This document shows positions 1 through 7,709 of a stretch of 34,769 nucleotides of DNA, piece after piece. The notes under the pieces were generated by a model, which did no database searches, was not told the DNA's origin, and worked only from the letters and a program-made list of their open reading frames with translations. The DNA is from an uncultured Clostridia bacterium (GTDB taxonomy: Bacteria > Bacillota > Clostridia > Oscillospirales > Acutalibacteraceae). Position 1 is the first letter of the stretch; each line of letters opens with the position of its first letter. The position numbers and the translations under genes were made by a program. The stretch lies in NCBI GenBank assembly GCA_945971755.1, contig CAMFPJ010000002.1, positions 1-34,769 on the forward strand. The letters are read 5' to 3'.

Positions 1-125
1 TTTTTATGAATTTCAAATCTTTTCAGCTTTCGAACTCCCGAAACAGTGAAAAATCAGTTTATATACTTTTGTATTATATGGTATGTAATAGCTAAAACAA
101 ATGATATAACTAAGGTTTGGGCGGA
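1..125. other. Non-coding flank downstream of livF
   Basis: No gene is visible. Read on the minus strand this is the sequence after the livF stop codon. It is AT-rich and contains only a weak 5-bp hairpin (about 29-44) with no U-tract, so I cannot name a terminator for the liv operon inside the window. Confidence 0.5.
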
Positions 126-836
126 TTAGCCGCCTAAGTATGCTTTCTTAACCTCTTCGCTTTGCATAAGCTCTGTGCCTGTGCCTGAAAGAGCGATTTT
201 TCCGTTTTCGAGTACATAGGCTCTGTCGGAAATTGCAAGGGATTTACCTGCATTTTGCTCAACTAAAAGAATTGTTGTGCCTCGCTTGTGAAAGGTTTTG
301 ATAATATCAAACACCTGGTCAACAAGAAGGGGAGAAAGACCCATAGAGGGCTCGTCAAGCATAAGTAATTCCGGGTTGCTCATCATAGCTCTGCCCATAG
401 CCAGCATTTGCTGTTCACCGCCGGAAAGTGTACCCGCCATTTGATTTTTTCTTTCTTCCAATCGGGGGAACCACTCATATATTTCCGTAATATTTTGCTT
501 GATTTTAGTTTTATCCTTTTGTGAGTATGCACCCATAATAAGATTGTCATAAACGGAAAGCTCTTGAAAAACTCTTCTGCCTTCGGGAACCTGCGCAATA
601 CCTAAATTAACAATTTTGTGGCAGGGCATATTGGTGATATCTTTACCGTTGTAGGTTACTGTGCCGCCGCTTGTGGGAATAAGACCGTTTACGCTTTGCA
701 TAGTGGTAGTTTTACCTGCGCCGTTGGCGCCTATAAGCGTAACAATCTCGCCTTTATTAACCTCAAAGCTGATTCCGTCTAATGCTTTAATAACACCGTA
801 GTGTACCTGGAGCTGTTTTACTTCTAACAATGCCAT
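126..836 (-). CDS. livF: Branched-chain amino acid ABC transporter, ATP-binding protein LivF
   Basis: LivF is one of the two cytoplasmic ATPases that power a high-affinity branched-chain amino acid (HAAT family) importer. The 236-residue protein is full length. It has a Walker A motif GANGAGKTT near residues 36-44, the ABC signature LSGGEQQ near 138, and a Walker B ending in LLMLDEPSMGLSP. The short LivF-type architecture without the long LivG insert separates it from its neighbour. The ATG is preceded by GGAGG at seven bases. It is the last gene of the run livK-livH-livM-livG-livF and starts 3 bases after the livG stop, so it is almost certainly co-transcribed. Family assignment is firm. The exact substrate (Leu/Ile/Val or another amino acid) cannot be read from the ATPase. 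Confidence 0.95.
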   Translation of the reverse strand: MALLEVKQLQVHYGVIKALDGISFEVNKGEIVTLIGANGAGKTTTMQSVNGLIPTSGGTVTYNGKDITNMPCHKIVNLGIAQVPEGRRVFQELSVYDNLIMGAYSQKDKTKIKQNITEIYEWFPRLEERKNQMAGTLSGGEQQMLAMGRAMMSNPELLMLDEPSMGLSPLLVDQVFDIIKTFHKRGTTILLVEQNAGKSLAISDRAYVLENGKIALSGTGTELMQSEEVKKAYLGG

Positions 837-839
837 AAC

Positions 840-1610
840 TTAACCTCCGATATACGCCTTAATAACCTCAGGGTCATTAAGCGCTTCTTCTGCAGTGCCT
901 TCGGCAAGCGTTGTACCAAAGTTTAATACCGTGAGTTCATCACAAAGTCCCGATACGAATTTTAAGTCGTGCTCAATAAGAAGAATTGTCATATCAAATT
1001 CATCGCGGATTCTTCTTACTATTCTCATAAGGTCCTCTGTTTCGTTGGGATTCATACCTGCTGCAGGCTCGTCAAGGAGCAAAAGCTTTGGGTTAGTGGC
1101 AAGAGCGCGGGCAATTTCAAGCTTTCTCTGTTTGCCGTACGGAAGGTTACAGGCAAGGTTGTTTCTTTCTTCATAAAGGTCAAAAATCCTTAAGATTTCT
1201 TTTGCCTTTTCTCTGCAACGGATTTCGGTATCAAAGTGCTTGGGTAGTCTTAGCATACTTGCAAAGGGAGTGCACTTAAATTCCGGTTGATTATGAAGTC
1301 CGACCATAACATTCCTAATAACACTCATATTGTTGAAAAGACGAATATTCTGGAATGTACGGGCAATACCCTCGTGATTGATTTTTTCCTGAGTTTTGCC
1401 TGTAAGCTCTTTGCCGTCTAAATAAAACGTGCCGGTTGTTGGCTTATAAACGCCTGTGAGCAGATTAAAAACGGTAGTTTTACCCGCGCCGTTAGGGCCT
1501 ACAAGACCGTAAAGCTGATTTTTCTTTATTTTAAGGTTAATATCGTCAAGCGCTTTAAGACCGCCGAAGGAGATACCGAGATTTTTTGTTTCAAGTAAAT
1601 ATTCTGCCAT
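840..1610 (-). CDS. livG: Branched-chain amino acid ABC transporter, ATP-binding protein LivG
   Basis: LivG is the second ATPase of the importer and pairs with LivF below the LivH/LivM permeases. I place the start at the ATG ending at 1610, giving 256 residues beginning MAEYLLETKN, because AAGGAG lies nine bases upstream and LivG proteins start this way. The open frame continues upstream to 1814, but that part is only livM read in another frame. Visible motifs are Walker A GPNGAGKTT, the LivG-type signature LPYGKQRKLEIARAL in place of LSGGQ, and Walker B LLLLDEPAAGMNP. The last residues end in KAYIGG, as is usual for the family. The ATG lies one base after the livM stop codon, which suggests translational coupling. 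Confidence 0.95.
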   Translation of the reverse strand: MAEYLLETKNLGISFGGLKALDDINLKIKKNQLYGLVGPNGAGKTTVFNLLTGVYKPTTGTFYLDGKELTGKTQEKINHEGIARTFQNIRLFNNMSVIRNVMVGLHNQPEFKCTPFASMLRLPKHFDTEIRCREKAKEILRIFDLYEERNNLACNLPYGKQRKLEIARALATNPKLLLLDEPAAGMNPNETEDLMRIVRRIRDEFDMTILLIEHDLKFVSGLCDELTVLNFGTTLAEGTAEEALNDPEVIKAYIGG

Positions 1611-1611
1611 C

Positions 1612-2754
1612 TTATTTATCTCCTTTCTCTGCCGTGTCCGACTCAGCTTCATCATTATTGGGAAGGTTGGCTGTAAGAACCTCATCCATAGGGATTTTAG
1701 TGGGAACTCTTCTCCAGTCCACCTCGTCATCGTGAATTGTTTCGGGATTTTTATTTTTCTTTGCAGGATTGGAAACAGATAGCTTATCCTTAACCTTTTT
1801 AAGTGCGGGGGCATTGTTGAATATAACTACAATAATAAGAATTATAGCGTAAACAGCCTGCTTAATTTCTGCCATATCTCCTGAAAGATTGTTTTGAAGT
1901 AATGCGTTGATGTAAACGATAAGGGATGCAGAAATTATTGAGCCGCGCATACTGCCGATACCGCCCAGAACTACCATAACAAGTATTTCGATAGAGTAGT
2001 TGTATGTGAAAGCGTCTTGGCGAACAGTGGAGAGTGAATGTCCGTAGAGAACACCTGCAACACCTGCAAAGCAAGCGGCAAGTGCGAACACAAATAATTT
2101 GTAGTATGTTACATTTATACCCATAGATTTTGCCGCAATTTCGTTATCGCGAATAGCGGTAATTGCTCTGCCGTGCTTGCTTCTTATGAGACTTTGGCAA
2201 AGGAATAATACAATGGTAAGAGTAATAAGGGTAATTATAAAAAGGGTTGTGCCCTCAAACTTTTTAGTAGACATACCCATAGCGCCGCCGAAGGTTTCGC
2301 TTGAGGTGTTGTTGAATATGTTACGGATAATTTCACCAAATGCTAAGGTAACAATTGCTAAGTAGTCGCCTTTAAGTCGCAGTGCCGGTAAACCTACAAT
2401 AAAGCCTAAGACGGTAGCAACTAATCCGCCTACAATCATAGCGAGAACAAGAACTAAAATTTTGTTGTCGATAACGCCGTACATATAATTTGCAAAAAAG
2501 CAACCGATATATGCGCCTGCGCACATAAATCCTGCATGTCCTAAGGATAACTCACCTAAGAAACCGACAACTAAGTTAAGCGATACTGCCAGAATTGCCG
2601 AATAGCCCATTTTTATAATAAGGCCTGTCAATGACCTGCCTAAAAGTCCGAATTGATCGGCAATAATCAAAACGGCTAAAAGAGCAATAAGCACAAAATA
2701 ATTGATGTTATTTTTTAACTTGAAGGATTGTTTAATGTTTTTTATATACTGCAT
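1612..2754 (-). CDS. livM: Branched-chain amino acid ABC transporter permease LivM
   Basis: LivM is one of the two membrane permeases of the importer. The 380-residue protein has about eight to ten hydrophobic helices. The middle carries the conserved LivM stretch SLNLVVGFLGELSLGHAG and the cytoplasmic ATPase-docking loop around GRAITAIRDNEIAAKSMGIN. After the last helix, roughly residues 315-380 form a charged tail rich in Lys, Asp and Glu that should lie in the cytoplasm. I do not recognise a domain in this tail. AAGGTG precedes the ATG by five bases, inside the end of livH. The gene starts two bases after livH and ends one base before livG. Confidence 0.93.
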   Translation of the reverse strand: MQYIKNIKQSFKLKNNINYFVLIALLAVLIIADQFGLLGRSLTGLIIKMGYSAILAVSLNLVVGFLGELSLGHAGFMCAGAYIGCFFANYMYGVIDNKILVLVLAMIVGGLVATVLGFIVGLPALRLKGDYLAIVTLAFGEIIRNIFNNTSSETFGGAMGMSTKKFEGTTLFIITLITLTIVLFLCQSLIRSKHGRAITAIRDNEIAAKSMGINVTYYKLFVFALAACFAGVAGVLYGHSLSTVRQDAFTYNYSIEILVMVVLGGIGSMRGSIISASLIVYINALLQNNLSGDMAEIKQAVYAIILIIVVIFNNAPALKKVKDKLSVSNPAKKNKNPETIHDDEVDWRRVPTKIPMDEVLTANLPNNDEAESDTAEKGDK

Positions 2755-2756
2755 AA

Positions 2757-3650
2757 TTACACCTTAACCCTTCTCTTTTTACCTAAAAGACCGATGGGCC
2801 TGATAAGTAATATAAGTATTAAAATACCGAACTCTATAGCTAATGTGTATGAGCTAAGTGCGGGAATACTTTTGCAAATACTCTCAATAAGTCCCATAAG
2901 AATACCGCCCAACATAGCGCCCGGAATGGAACCGATACCGCCTATAACGGCGGCGGCAAATGCCTTTATACCGGGCATAGAGCCAAGTGTGGGGTTAACT
3001 GCCGGAATACCGAAAAGATAGAACAGTGCGGCGAATGCGGCAAGCGCTGAGCCTATGGCAAAGGTAATCATAATTATTTTATTTACATTTATACCCATAA
3101 GCTGCGCGGCACCCTTATCTTCGGAAACAGCTACCATAGCTTTACCTGTGCGAGTGTTTTTGATAAACACCGTTAATGCCACCATCAGTATTATACCGAC
3201 AACAAGCGTAACAACAGTACCCACGCTAACCTTTGCGGCACCTATATCAATATTTCCTAAATTAGGCATTGTGATAGGTAATGCTCTTGCACCGAACAAA
3301 AGCTGAGACGAACCTTGTAAAAAGTAGCTCACACCTATAGCGGTAATAAGAACCGCCAAGGGAGATGCTCCGCGAAGAGGTTTGTAAGCAATTTTTTCAA
3401 TAGTAACACCGAACACGGTGCATACAATAACCGAAAAAAGAATCGCTGCAACAAGTGTAAGCACGGGACCTCCTATATTCAAATTCATTACCGTTATGAA
3501 AATTGTGTAAGAACCTACCATGATGATATCACCGTGGGCAAAGTTCAACATTTTTGCAATACCGTATACCATAGTGTAGCCGAGGGCTATAAGTGCATAG
3601 ATAGCACCAAGGCTAAGACCATTGATAAGGACGCTTATAATCGTACTCAT
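2757..3650 (-). CDS. livH: Branched-chain amino acid ABC transporter permease LivH
   Basis: LivH is the partner permease of LivM. It has 297 residues, the normal length, and is hydrophobic throughout with about eight predicted helices. Family hallmarks are the N-terminal NGLSLGAIYALIALGYTMVYG and the following MLNFAHGDI, the docking loop GKAMVAVSEDKGAAQLMGIN, and the late GGIGSIPGAMLGG repeat. The ATG is preceded by AAGGGG. It is separated from livK by about 160 bases that contain two stem-loops without a clear promoter, so livH is probably reached by read-through from livK at a lower level than the binding protein. Confidence 0.95.
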   Translation of the reverse strand: MSTIISVLINGLSLGAIYALIALGYTMVYGIAKMLNFAHGDIIMVGSYTIFITVMNLNIGGPVLTLVAAILFSVIVCTVFGVTIEKIAYKPLRGASPLAVLITAIGVSYFLQGSSQLLFGARALPITMPNLGNIDIGAAKVSVGTVVTLVVGIILMVALTVFIKNTRTGKAMVAVSEDKGAAQLMGINVNKIIMITFAIGSALAAFAALFYLFGIPAVNPTLGSMPGIKAFAAAVIGGIGSIPGAMLGGILMGLIESICKSIPALSSYTLAIEFGILILILLIRPIGLLGKKRRVKV

Positions 3651-3701
3651 TCTATGTACCCCTTAAAAATATTTTGATGTTTTGTAGCTTACATCGGACA
3701 A

Positions 3702-3778
3702 AAACAAAGATTATTCGACTTTGTTTCTCTCCAATATAAGTTGCACCGCAACCGACGCGGTTCCCCGCATCGGTTGCG
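3702..3778 (-). promoter_or_regulatory. Tandem stem-loops between livK and livH
   Basis: On the minus strand 3778-3747 folds into a 14-bp stem closed by a GGAA (GNRA) tetraloop. Its one imperfect position is C-A on the plus strand but a U-G wobble on the minus strand, so the structure belongs to the liv transcript. There is no U-tract after it. A second, AU-rich 8-bp stem (3726-3702, loop of 9) follows and ends in U residues. By analogy with other binding-protein operons this looks like a barrier or partial terminator that keeps livK mRNA more abundant than the permease mRNA. The fold is seen; the role is inferred. Confidence 0.6.
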
Positions 3779-3809
3779 CTGATTGACTTTAAGAATAATC
3801 TAATTCGGA

Positions 3810-4964
3810 TTAGAGTTCAACAATAACAGGAACCTTTGTGCAAGCGCCTGATGCGTCCCAAGTCATTTCACCTGTAAGGCCTTTAAGAACAAAGCCTTCT
3901 GCTGTGATTGCTACCTGAAGAGCGTCCGAAAGATCGCTTGCAGAAATGTTTGCATCGTCGATACCTGCAGCCTTCATACCTTCGAAAATAGCATAAACTG
4001 CATCGTAGCCGTCAGCTGCAAACTGGTCGGGCTTTTCGCCGTATTTCTCTTCATATGTTGCAACGAAAGCAGAAACTTTAGCGTCTGTGCTGTTTACATC
4101 GAAAGGAGTGATGTAGCTGATGTCGTTAGTAACAACCGCTTTGTCTATCTGCTCTGCAACACCGTCAAGACCGTCGCAGCCGAAGAGAGCGGCGGTAACA
4201 CCCTTGCTTGCGCAAGCGTTAGCAATAAGACCTGCTTCTGTGTAGTAAATAGGAAGGAAGATAACATCGCAATCCTTGAGGGCATCTACCTGAGCAGAGA
4301 AATCCTTCTTGTTGTCTGCGTCGAATGTACGAACTTCGAATGTTGTGCCAGATTTATCCATTTCAGCCTTAAATGCGTCGTAGATACCTGTTGAGTATGG
4401 GTCGCTTGTGTCGTAGATACAACCGATGTTTTTGTACTTAGCAACAAGCTTCTGAGCGGCAAGAGTACCCTGGTCAGGGTCGCCGAAGCAAACGCGGAAA
4501 GAGTTACTGCCGTATGAGATAACCTTGGCTGCGGAAGCAGATGGAGTGATGAAGAAGAGGTTGTCTTCTTGAGCTGCACCTGCAAAAGCCTCGCAAGAGC
4601 CTGATGTTACGGAGCCGAGAGAAACCTGCATACCCTCATCCATAAGAGCGTCGTAAGCGGTAGCGGCATCTGCGGCAGCAGCCTTGTCGTCTTTCATTTC
4701 GAACTTGAATGTAATGCCGTTAAGTCCGCCTGCGGCATTGATTTCTGCAATTGCAATCTCTGCACCGTTTTTAACGGAGATGCCGTATGATGAAGCATCG
4801 CCTGTTAAAGGACCTGTAGCACCGATGAAAATTTCTTTCTTAGCATCTGTGTTTGCGTTGTTTCCGCCGTCGTCGTTGTCTGCTTTTGTGCCACAAGCTG
4901 TGAAGCAACCAAGTACTAATGTGGCTACCAAAACAAGAGCGGCAACTTTCATGAATTTTTTCAT
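3810..4964 (-). CDS. livK: Branched-chain amino acid ABC transporter substrate-binding lipoprotein
   Basis: This is the extracellular substrate-binding protein of the importer, 384 residues, type I periplasmic-binding fold (Peripla_BP_6). The N-terminus MKKFMKVAAL then a hydrophobic stretch is a lipoprotein signal. Two cysteines could be the lipidated one, C20 (VLGC) or C24 (FTAC); C24 before GTK fits the common clostridial pattern better. A low-complexity Asn/Asp linker follows, then IFIGATGPLTGDASSYG, the typical start of LivJ/LivK. Later motifs include SVTSGSCEAFAGAAQ and AADGYDAVYA. The ATG follows AAGGAG by nine bases. It is first in the operon. The fold is certain; Leu/Ile/Val specificity is assumed from the family and the neighbouring permeases. 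Confidence 0.93.
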   Translation of the reverse strand: MKKFMKVAALVLVATLVLGCFTACGTKADNDDGGNNANTDAKKEIFIGATGPLTGDASSYGISVKNGAEIAIAEINAAGGLNGITFKFEMKDDKAAAADAATAYDALMDEGMQVSLGSVTSGSCEAFAGAAQEDNLFFITPSASAAKVISYGSNSFRVCFGDPDQGTLAAQKLVAKYKNIGCIYDTSDPYSTGIYDAFKAEMDKSGTTFEVRTFDADNKKDFSAQVDALKDCDVIFLPIYYTEAGLIANACASKGVTAALFGCDGLDGVAEQIDKAVVTNDISYITPFDVNSTDAKVSAFVATYEEKYGEKPDQFAADGYDAVYAIFEGMKAAGIDDANISASDLSDALQVAITAEGFVLKGLTGEMTWDASGACTKVPVIVEL

Positions 4965-5000
4965 AAGCTTTGTCTCCTTTTTTAAAATTGCTTATTTTTT

Positions 5001-5029
5001 ATAATAAAAAGAACTTTACCGTTTTTGAA
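5001..5029 (-). promoter_or_regulatory. Possible livK promoter inside the upstream terminator
   Basis: On the minus strand TTCAAA (5029-5024) is followed after 17 bases by TATTAT (5006-5001). The matches to the sigma-A boxes are 4/6 and 5/6. The -35 box falls in the loop of the terminator at 5006-5042, and the -10 box begins at the last base of its U-tract. No better promoter is visible between the small upstream gene and livK. The alternative is read-through from the strong promoter at 5381-5409. Confidence 0.4.
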
Positions 5030-5042
5030 TTCGGCAAAGTCC
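5006..5042 (-). terminator. Intrinsic terminator after the small Cys-rich gene
   Basis: On the minus strand an 11-bp stem (5042-5032 with 5021-5011, two or three G-U pairs, 10-base loop) is followed directly by five U residues. It lies 28 bases after the stop of the 84-residue gene and upstream of livK, so it would end or attenuate that transcript before the liv operon. Confidence 0.75.
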
Positions 5043-5069
5043 TTTCAATTATTGAACAAAAGTAAAACT

Positions 5070-5324
5070 TTACCTGCTTTTAAATTCTAACTTTTTAATT
5101 GTGAAAATATGCCCAAAACCGATAATAACGATTGGTAGAAGGATGCCTGCAGAAATTTCAATTCTGTTTAAAACTGCACCTAAAAATATAACAAGCACTG
5201 CCAAAAGGACAGTGCAAAGCAAGGATATGCAAGAGTTGAAAGAGCAAGGGCAAGCCGAAGTGCACGCTGCTTTGGAAGCACCGCACATAGTAGCATTAGA
5301 GAAACTTGAGCGTTCACTAAACAT
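5070..5324 (-). CDS. Small Cys-rich two-helix membrane protein, family not recognised
   Basis: I do not recognise this protein. The preferred start is the ATG ending at 5324, with AGAAGGG seven bases upstream, giving 84 residues. The first third is rich in Ser, Ala and Cys (Cys 14, 21, 25, 27, 32, 37) and could be packed with disulfides, bind metal, or be acylated. Two hydrophobic segments follow (about 33-52 and 57-75), separated by the short polar turn NRIE, and then a basic tail IKKLEFKSR. It has its own consensus promoter and terminator, so it is likely well expressed. A longer 101-residue form starting at 5375 is possible, but its ATG would sit at the predicted transcription start. The plus-strand frame over the same bases has no ribosome-binding site. 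It may be a small membrane regulator or peptide; no function can be assigned. Confidence 0.7.
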   Translation of the reverse strand: MFSERSSFSNATMCGASKAACTSACPCSFNSCISLLCTVLLAVLVIFLGAVLNRIEISAGILLPIVIIGFGHIFTIKKLEFKSR

Positions 5325-5380
5325 TGTGTTACCCTTCTTTCGAATTTTTAAAGGTTTCCTTAACCTAAAATACATATCGA

Positions 5381-5409
5381 ATTATATGCTCTTTTTATCC
5401 TTTTGTCAA
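5381..5409 (-). promoter_or_regulatory. Consensus sigma-A promoter for the small Cys-rich gene
   Basis: On the minus strand TTGACA (5409-5404) and TATAAT (5386-5381) are both perfect hexamers with a 17-base spacer. A/T-tracts resembling an UP element lie just upstream (about 5411-5460). Transcription should start near 5374, about 50 bases before the SD-linked ATG. Confidence 0.85.
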
Positions 5410-5633
5410 CAAAACATTGAAATTTCAACAAATTTAACAAACAGTCCCTTTGTTTTTTTTTGCTTTAATGTGCTAAAGTGCCGATATGTAAGCGGATTTA
5501 ACCGTGCTTTAGTGAGTGAAGCATAGCGTTTCAATTAAAAAAACGGGTTGTTGCAATAGTCAGTGAATGATTACGGCTTTCGGCAAAAATAATTTTGTTT
5601 CGCAAACAGAACAAAAAAGCCGGTGTTTTCGTA
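5410..5633. other. Non-coding divergent spacer upstream of uvrB
   Basis: Together with the uvrB leader this is roughly 340 bases without a gene. It holds an oligo-T run near 5451-5460. At 5574-5622 there is a nested inverted repeat: CGGCTTT pairs with AAAGCCG as an outer stem, and TTTTGTT with AACAAAA as an inner 7-bp stem. No GAAC-N4-GTTC LexA-type box is visible, although uvrBA is often SOS-controlled. I see no supported coding region. Confidence 0.5.
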
Positions 5634-5661
5634 TTTACTTATTTTAAAAGCGTGGTATAAT
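5634..5661 (+). promoter_or_regulatory. Likely uvrBA promoter
   Basis: TTTACT (5634-5639) is followed after 16 bases by a perfect TATAAT (5656-5661), giving a start near 5668 and a leader of about 80 bases before uvrB. Confidence 0.6.
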
Positions 5662-5695
5662 AAGGTGATATTAAAGATGAACAAATTCAAATGAA

Positions 5696-5731
5696 GGTAT
5701 AACTGCTGTTTCAAATTACAATAATTATACC
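5696..5731 (+). repeat. Inverted heptamer repeat in the uvrB leader
   Basis: GGTATAA at 5696-5702 is repeated in inverted form, TTATACC, at 5725-5731, just before the uvrB SD (GAAAGGGG). A third copy, GGTATAAT, forms the -10 region at 5654-5661. It could be a leader stem-loop of 7 bp with a 22-base loop, or an operator. It may also be chance in AT-rich sequence. Confidence 0.4.
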
Positions 5732-5746
5732 GAAAGGGGCGAAAAT

Positions 5747-7699
5747 ATGCCGGACAAGTTTATTTTACATTCACCCTATAAACCGATGGGCGACCAACCG
5801 GAAGCTATTGCACAACTTGTTGACGGTGTGAACAAGGGCTATCAGGAGCAGACGTTACTTGGTGTAACAGGCTCCGGTAAAACATTTACTATGGCAAATG
5901 TTATTGCACAGCTTAACCGTCCAACTCTCGTTCTCGCTCATAACAAAACTCTTGCGGCGCAGTTGTGCTCCGAGTTTAAAGAATTCTTCCCTGAAAATGC
6001 CGTTGAATATTTTGTCTCCTATTATGACTATTATCAGCCTGAGGCTTATATAGCAACAACTGACACTTACATTGAAAAAGATTCATCAATCAATGATGAA
6101 ATTGATAAATTGCGTCACTCCGCAACATCTGCACTGTCTGAAAGACGTGATGTTATCATTGTGGCGAGTGTTTCCTGTATTTACTCACTCGGCGACCCCA
6201 TAGACTATCGAAATATGGTGCTTTCACTTCGCAACGGAATGAAAATTTCACGTGATGATGTTATTAAAAAACTTGTTTCGATGCAGTACGAAAGAAATGA
6301 CATTAACTTCATAAGAAATAAATTTAGAGTAAAAGGGGATATTATCGAAATTTTCCCTGTTTATTCAAATGATACAGCTGTGAGAGTTGAGTTTTTCGGT
6401 GATGAGGTTGACAGAATTTGTGAAGTTAATGCGCTTACAGGCGCAGTAAAGAATACGGTTTCACATGTTGCGGTTTATCCTGCTTCGCATTATGTTATTT
6501 CGCCTGATAAGCTTGAAAGGTCTCTTAAACAAATTGCGGAAGAAATGGAGCAAACCGTTGCAAACTTTGAAAAACAGGGAAAACTTATTGAAGCACAAAG
6601 AATCAGGCAAAGAACAGAATATGATATGGAAATGCTTCGGGAAACCGGTTTTTGTAAGGGAATTGAAAACTATTCCGCTGTTATGTCCGGCCGAAAACCC
6701 GGTGACCCGCCGTTTACGCTTTTAGACTATTTTCCTGACGATTTTCTGCTGTTTGTTGACGAATCACACGTCACAATTCCGCAGGTCAGAGCAATGTATG
6801 GCGGTGACCGTTCAAGAAAAGACAGTCTAATAAATTTTGGATTCAGACTTCCCTCGGCTTATGATAACCGACCGCTTACTTTTGATGAATTTTATTCTAA
6901 AGTCGGGCAAAAAATATTTGTAAGCGCAACACCGGGACCGTTTGAACTTGAAAAAAGTGTTTGCGTTGCTGAGCAGGTTATAAGGCCCACAGGCCTTCTT
7001 GACCCGGAAATTGATGTGAGGGGCACAGAGGGACAAATTGACGATTTGATTTCCGAAATAAATCTCAGAGTTGAGAAAAAGGAACGTGTCCTTGTAACTA
7101 CTCTTACAAAGAAAATGGCGGAAAACCTTACCGATTACCTTTCTCAACACGGAATAAAAGTAAAATATATGCACTATGACGTTGATACCATTGAAAGAAT
7201 GGAACTTATTCGTGATTTGCGTTTGGGTGAATATGACGTTTTAGTTGGTATTAACCTGTTGCGTGAGGGTCTTGATATCCCCGAAGTGTCTTTAATCGCT
7301 ATACTTGATGCTGATAAAGAGGGATTTTTGCGTTCGGAGACTTCGCTCATTCAGATAATCGGCAGAGCCGCAAGAAACGCAAACGGAAGAGTAATAATGT
7401 ATGCCGATTCTGTTACTCCGTCAATGGAAAGAGCAATTTCAGAAACATACAGGAGAAGAGAAAAGCAAATTGCATACAACGAAGCCAACGGAATAACGCC
7501 CGAAACAATTATTAAAGATGTCAGAGATATCCTTGAGATTTCCAAGAAAGAAAAATCAGGAAAACGAATGTCCTATAATGAGAAGCAAAAGCTTATTGCT
7601 GTTCTCACTGAGGAAATGAAGGCTGCTGCTAAAATTCTTGAATTTGAGCACGCGGCATATTTGCGAGACAAAATTGAGAAACTAAAATCTGAAAAATAA
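5747..7699 (+). CDS. uvrB: Excinuclease ABC subunit B
   Basis: UvrB is the damage-verifying helicase-like subunit of nucleotide excision repair. It is loaded on DNA by UvrA and then recruits UvrC. At 650 residues it is full length. Walker A GVTGSGKT is at 39-46. The damage-binding beta-hairpin region with its [10 protein letters not shown] signature lies near 95-105. Helicase motifs follow, including [16 protein letters not shown] and QIIGRAARN. The C-terminal UVR motif (about 610-648, [20 protein letters not shown] onward), which contacts UvrC and UvrA, is present. The SD GAAAGGGG is placed well. It is first in a two-gene operon with uvrA 10 bases downstream. uvrC is not in the window. Confidence 0.98.
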   Translation: MPDKFILHSPYKPMGDQPEAIAQLVDGVNKGYQEQTLLGVTGSGKTFTMANVIAQLNRPTLVLAHNKTLAAQLCSEFKEFFPENAVEYFVSYYDYYQPEAYIATTDTYIEKDSSINDEIDKLRHSATSALSERRDVIIVASVSCIYSLGDPIDYRNMVLSLRNGMKISRDDVIKKLVSMQYERNDINFIRNKFRVKGDIIEIFPVYSNDTAVRVEFFGDEVDRICEVNALTGAVKNTVSHVAVYPASHYVISPDKLERSLKQIAEEMEQTVANFEKQGKLIEAQRIRQRTEYDMEMLRETGFCKGIENYSAVMSGRKPGDPPFTLLDYFPDDFLLFVDESHVTIPQVRAMYGGDRSRKDSLINFGFRLPSAYDNRPLTFDEFYSKVGQKIFVSATPGPFELEKSVCVAEQVIRPTGLLDPEIDVRGTEGQIDDLISEINLRVEKKERVLVTTLTKKMAENLTDYLSQHGIKVKYMHYDVDTIERMELIRDLRLGEYDVLVGINLLREGLDIPEVSLIAILDADKEGFLRSETSLIQIIGRAARNANGRVIMYADSVTPSMERAISETYRRREKQIAYNEANGITPETIIKDVRDILEISKKEKSGKRMSYNEKQKLIAVLTEEMKAAAKILEFEHAAYLRDKIEKLKSEK

Positions 7700-7709
7700 C
7701 GGTGAAATA

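Noticed and set aside
1611-1814. Upstream extension of the livG reading frame
   Set aside because: It lies wholly within livM in another frame. The well-placed SD and family N-terminus support the start at 1610.
5101-5526. Plus-strand open frame of 141 codons
   Set aside because: No SD, no recognisable domain, and it runs antisense through the small minus-strand gene, its SD and its perfect promoter. The minus-strand reading explains these signals better.
5410-5746. LexA/SOS box upstream of uvrB
   Set aside because: I looked for GAAC-N4-GTTC-type palindromes and found only partial matches such as GAACAAATTC.
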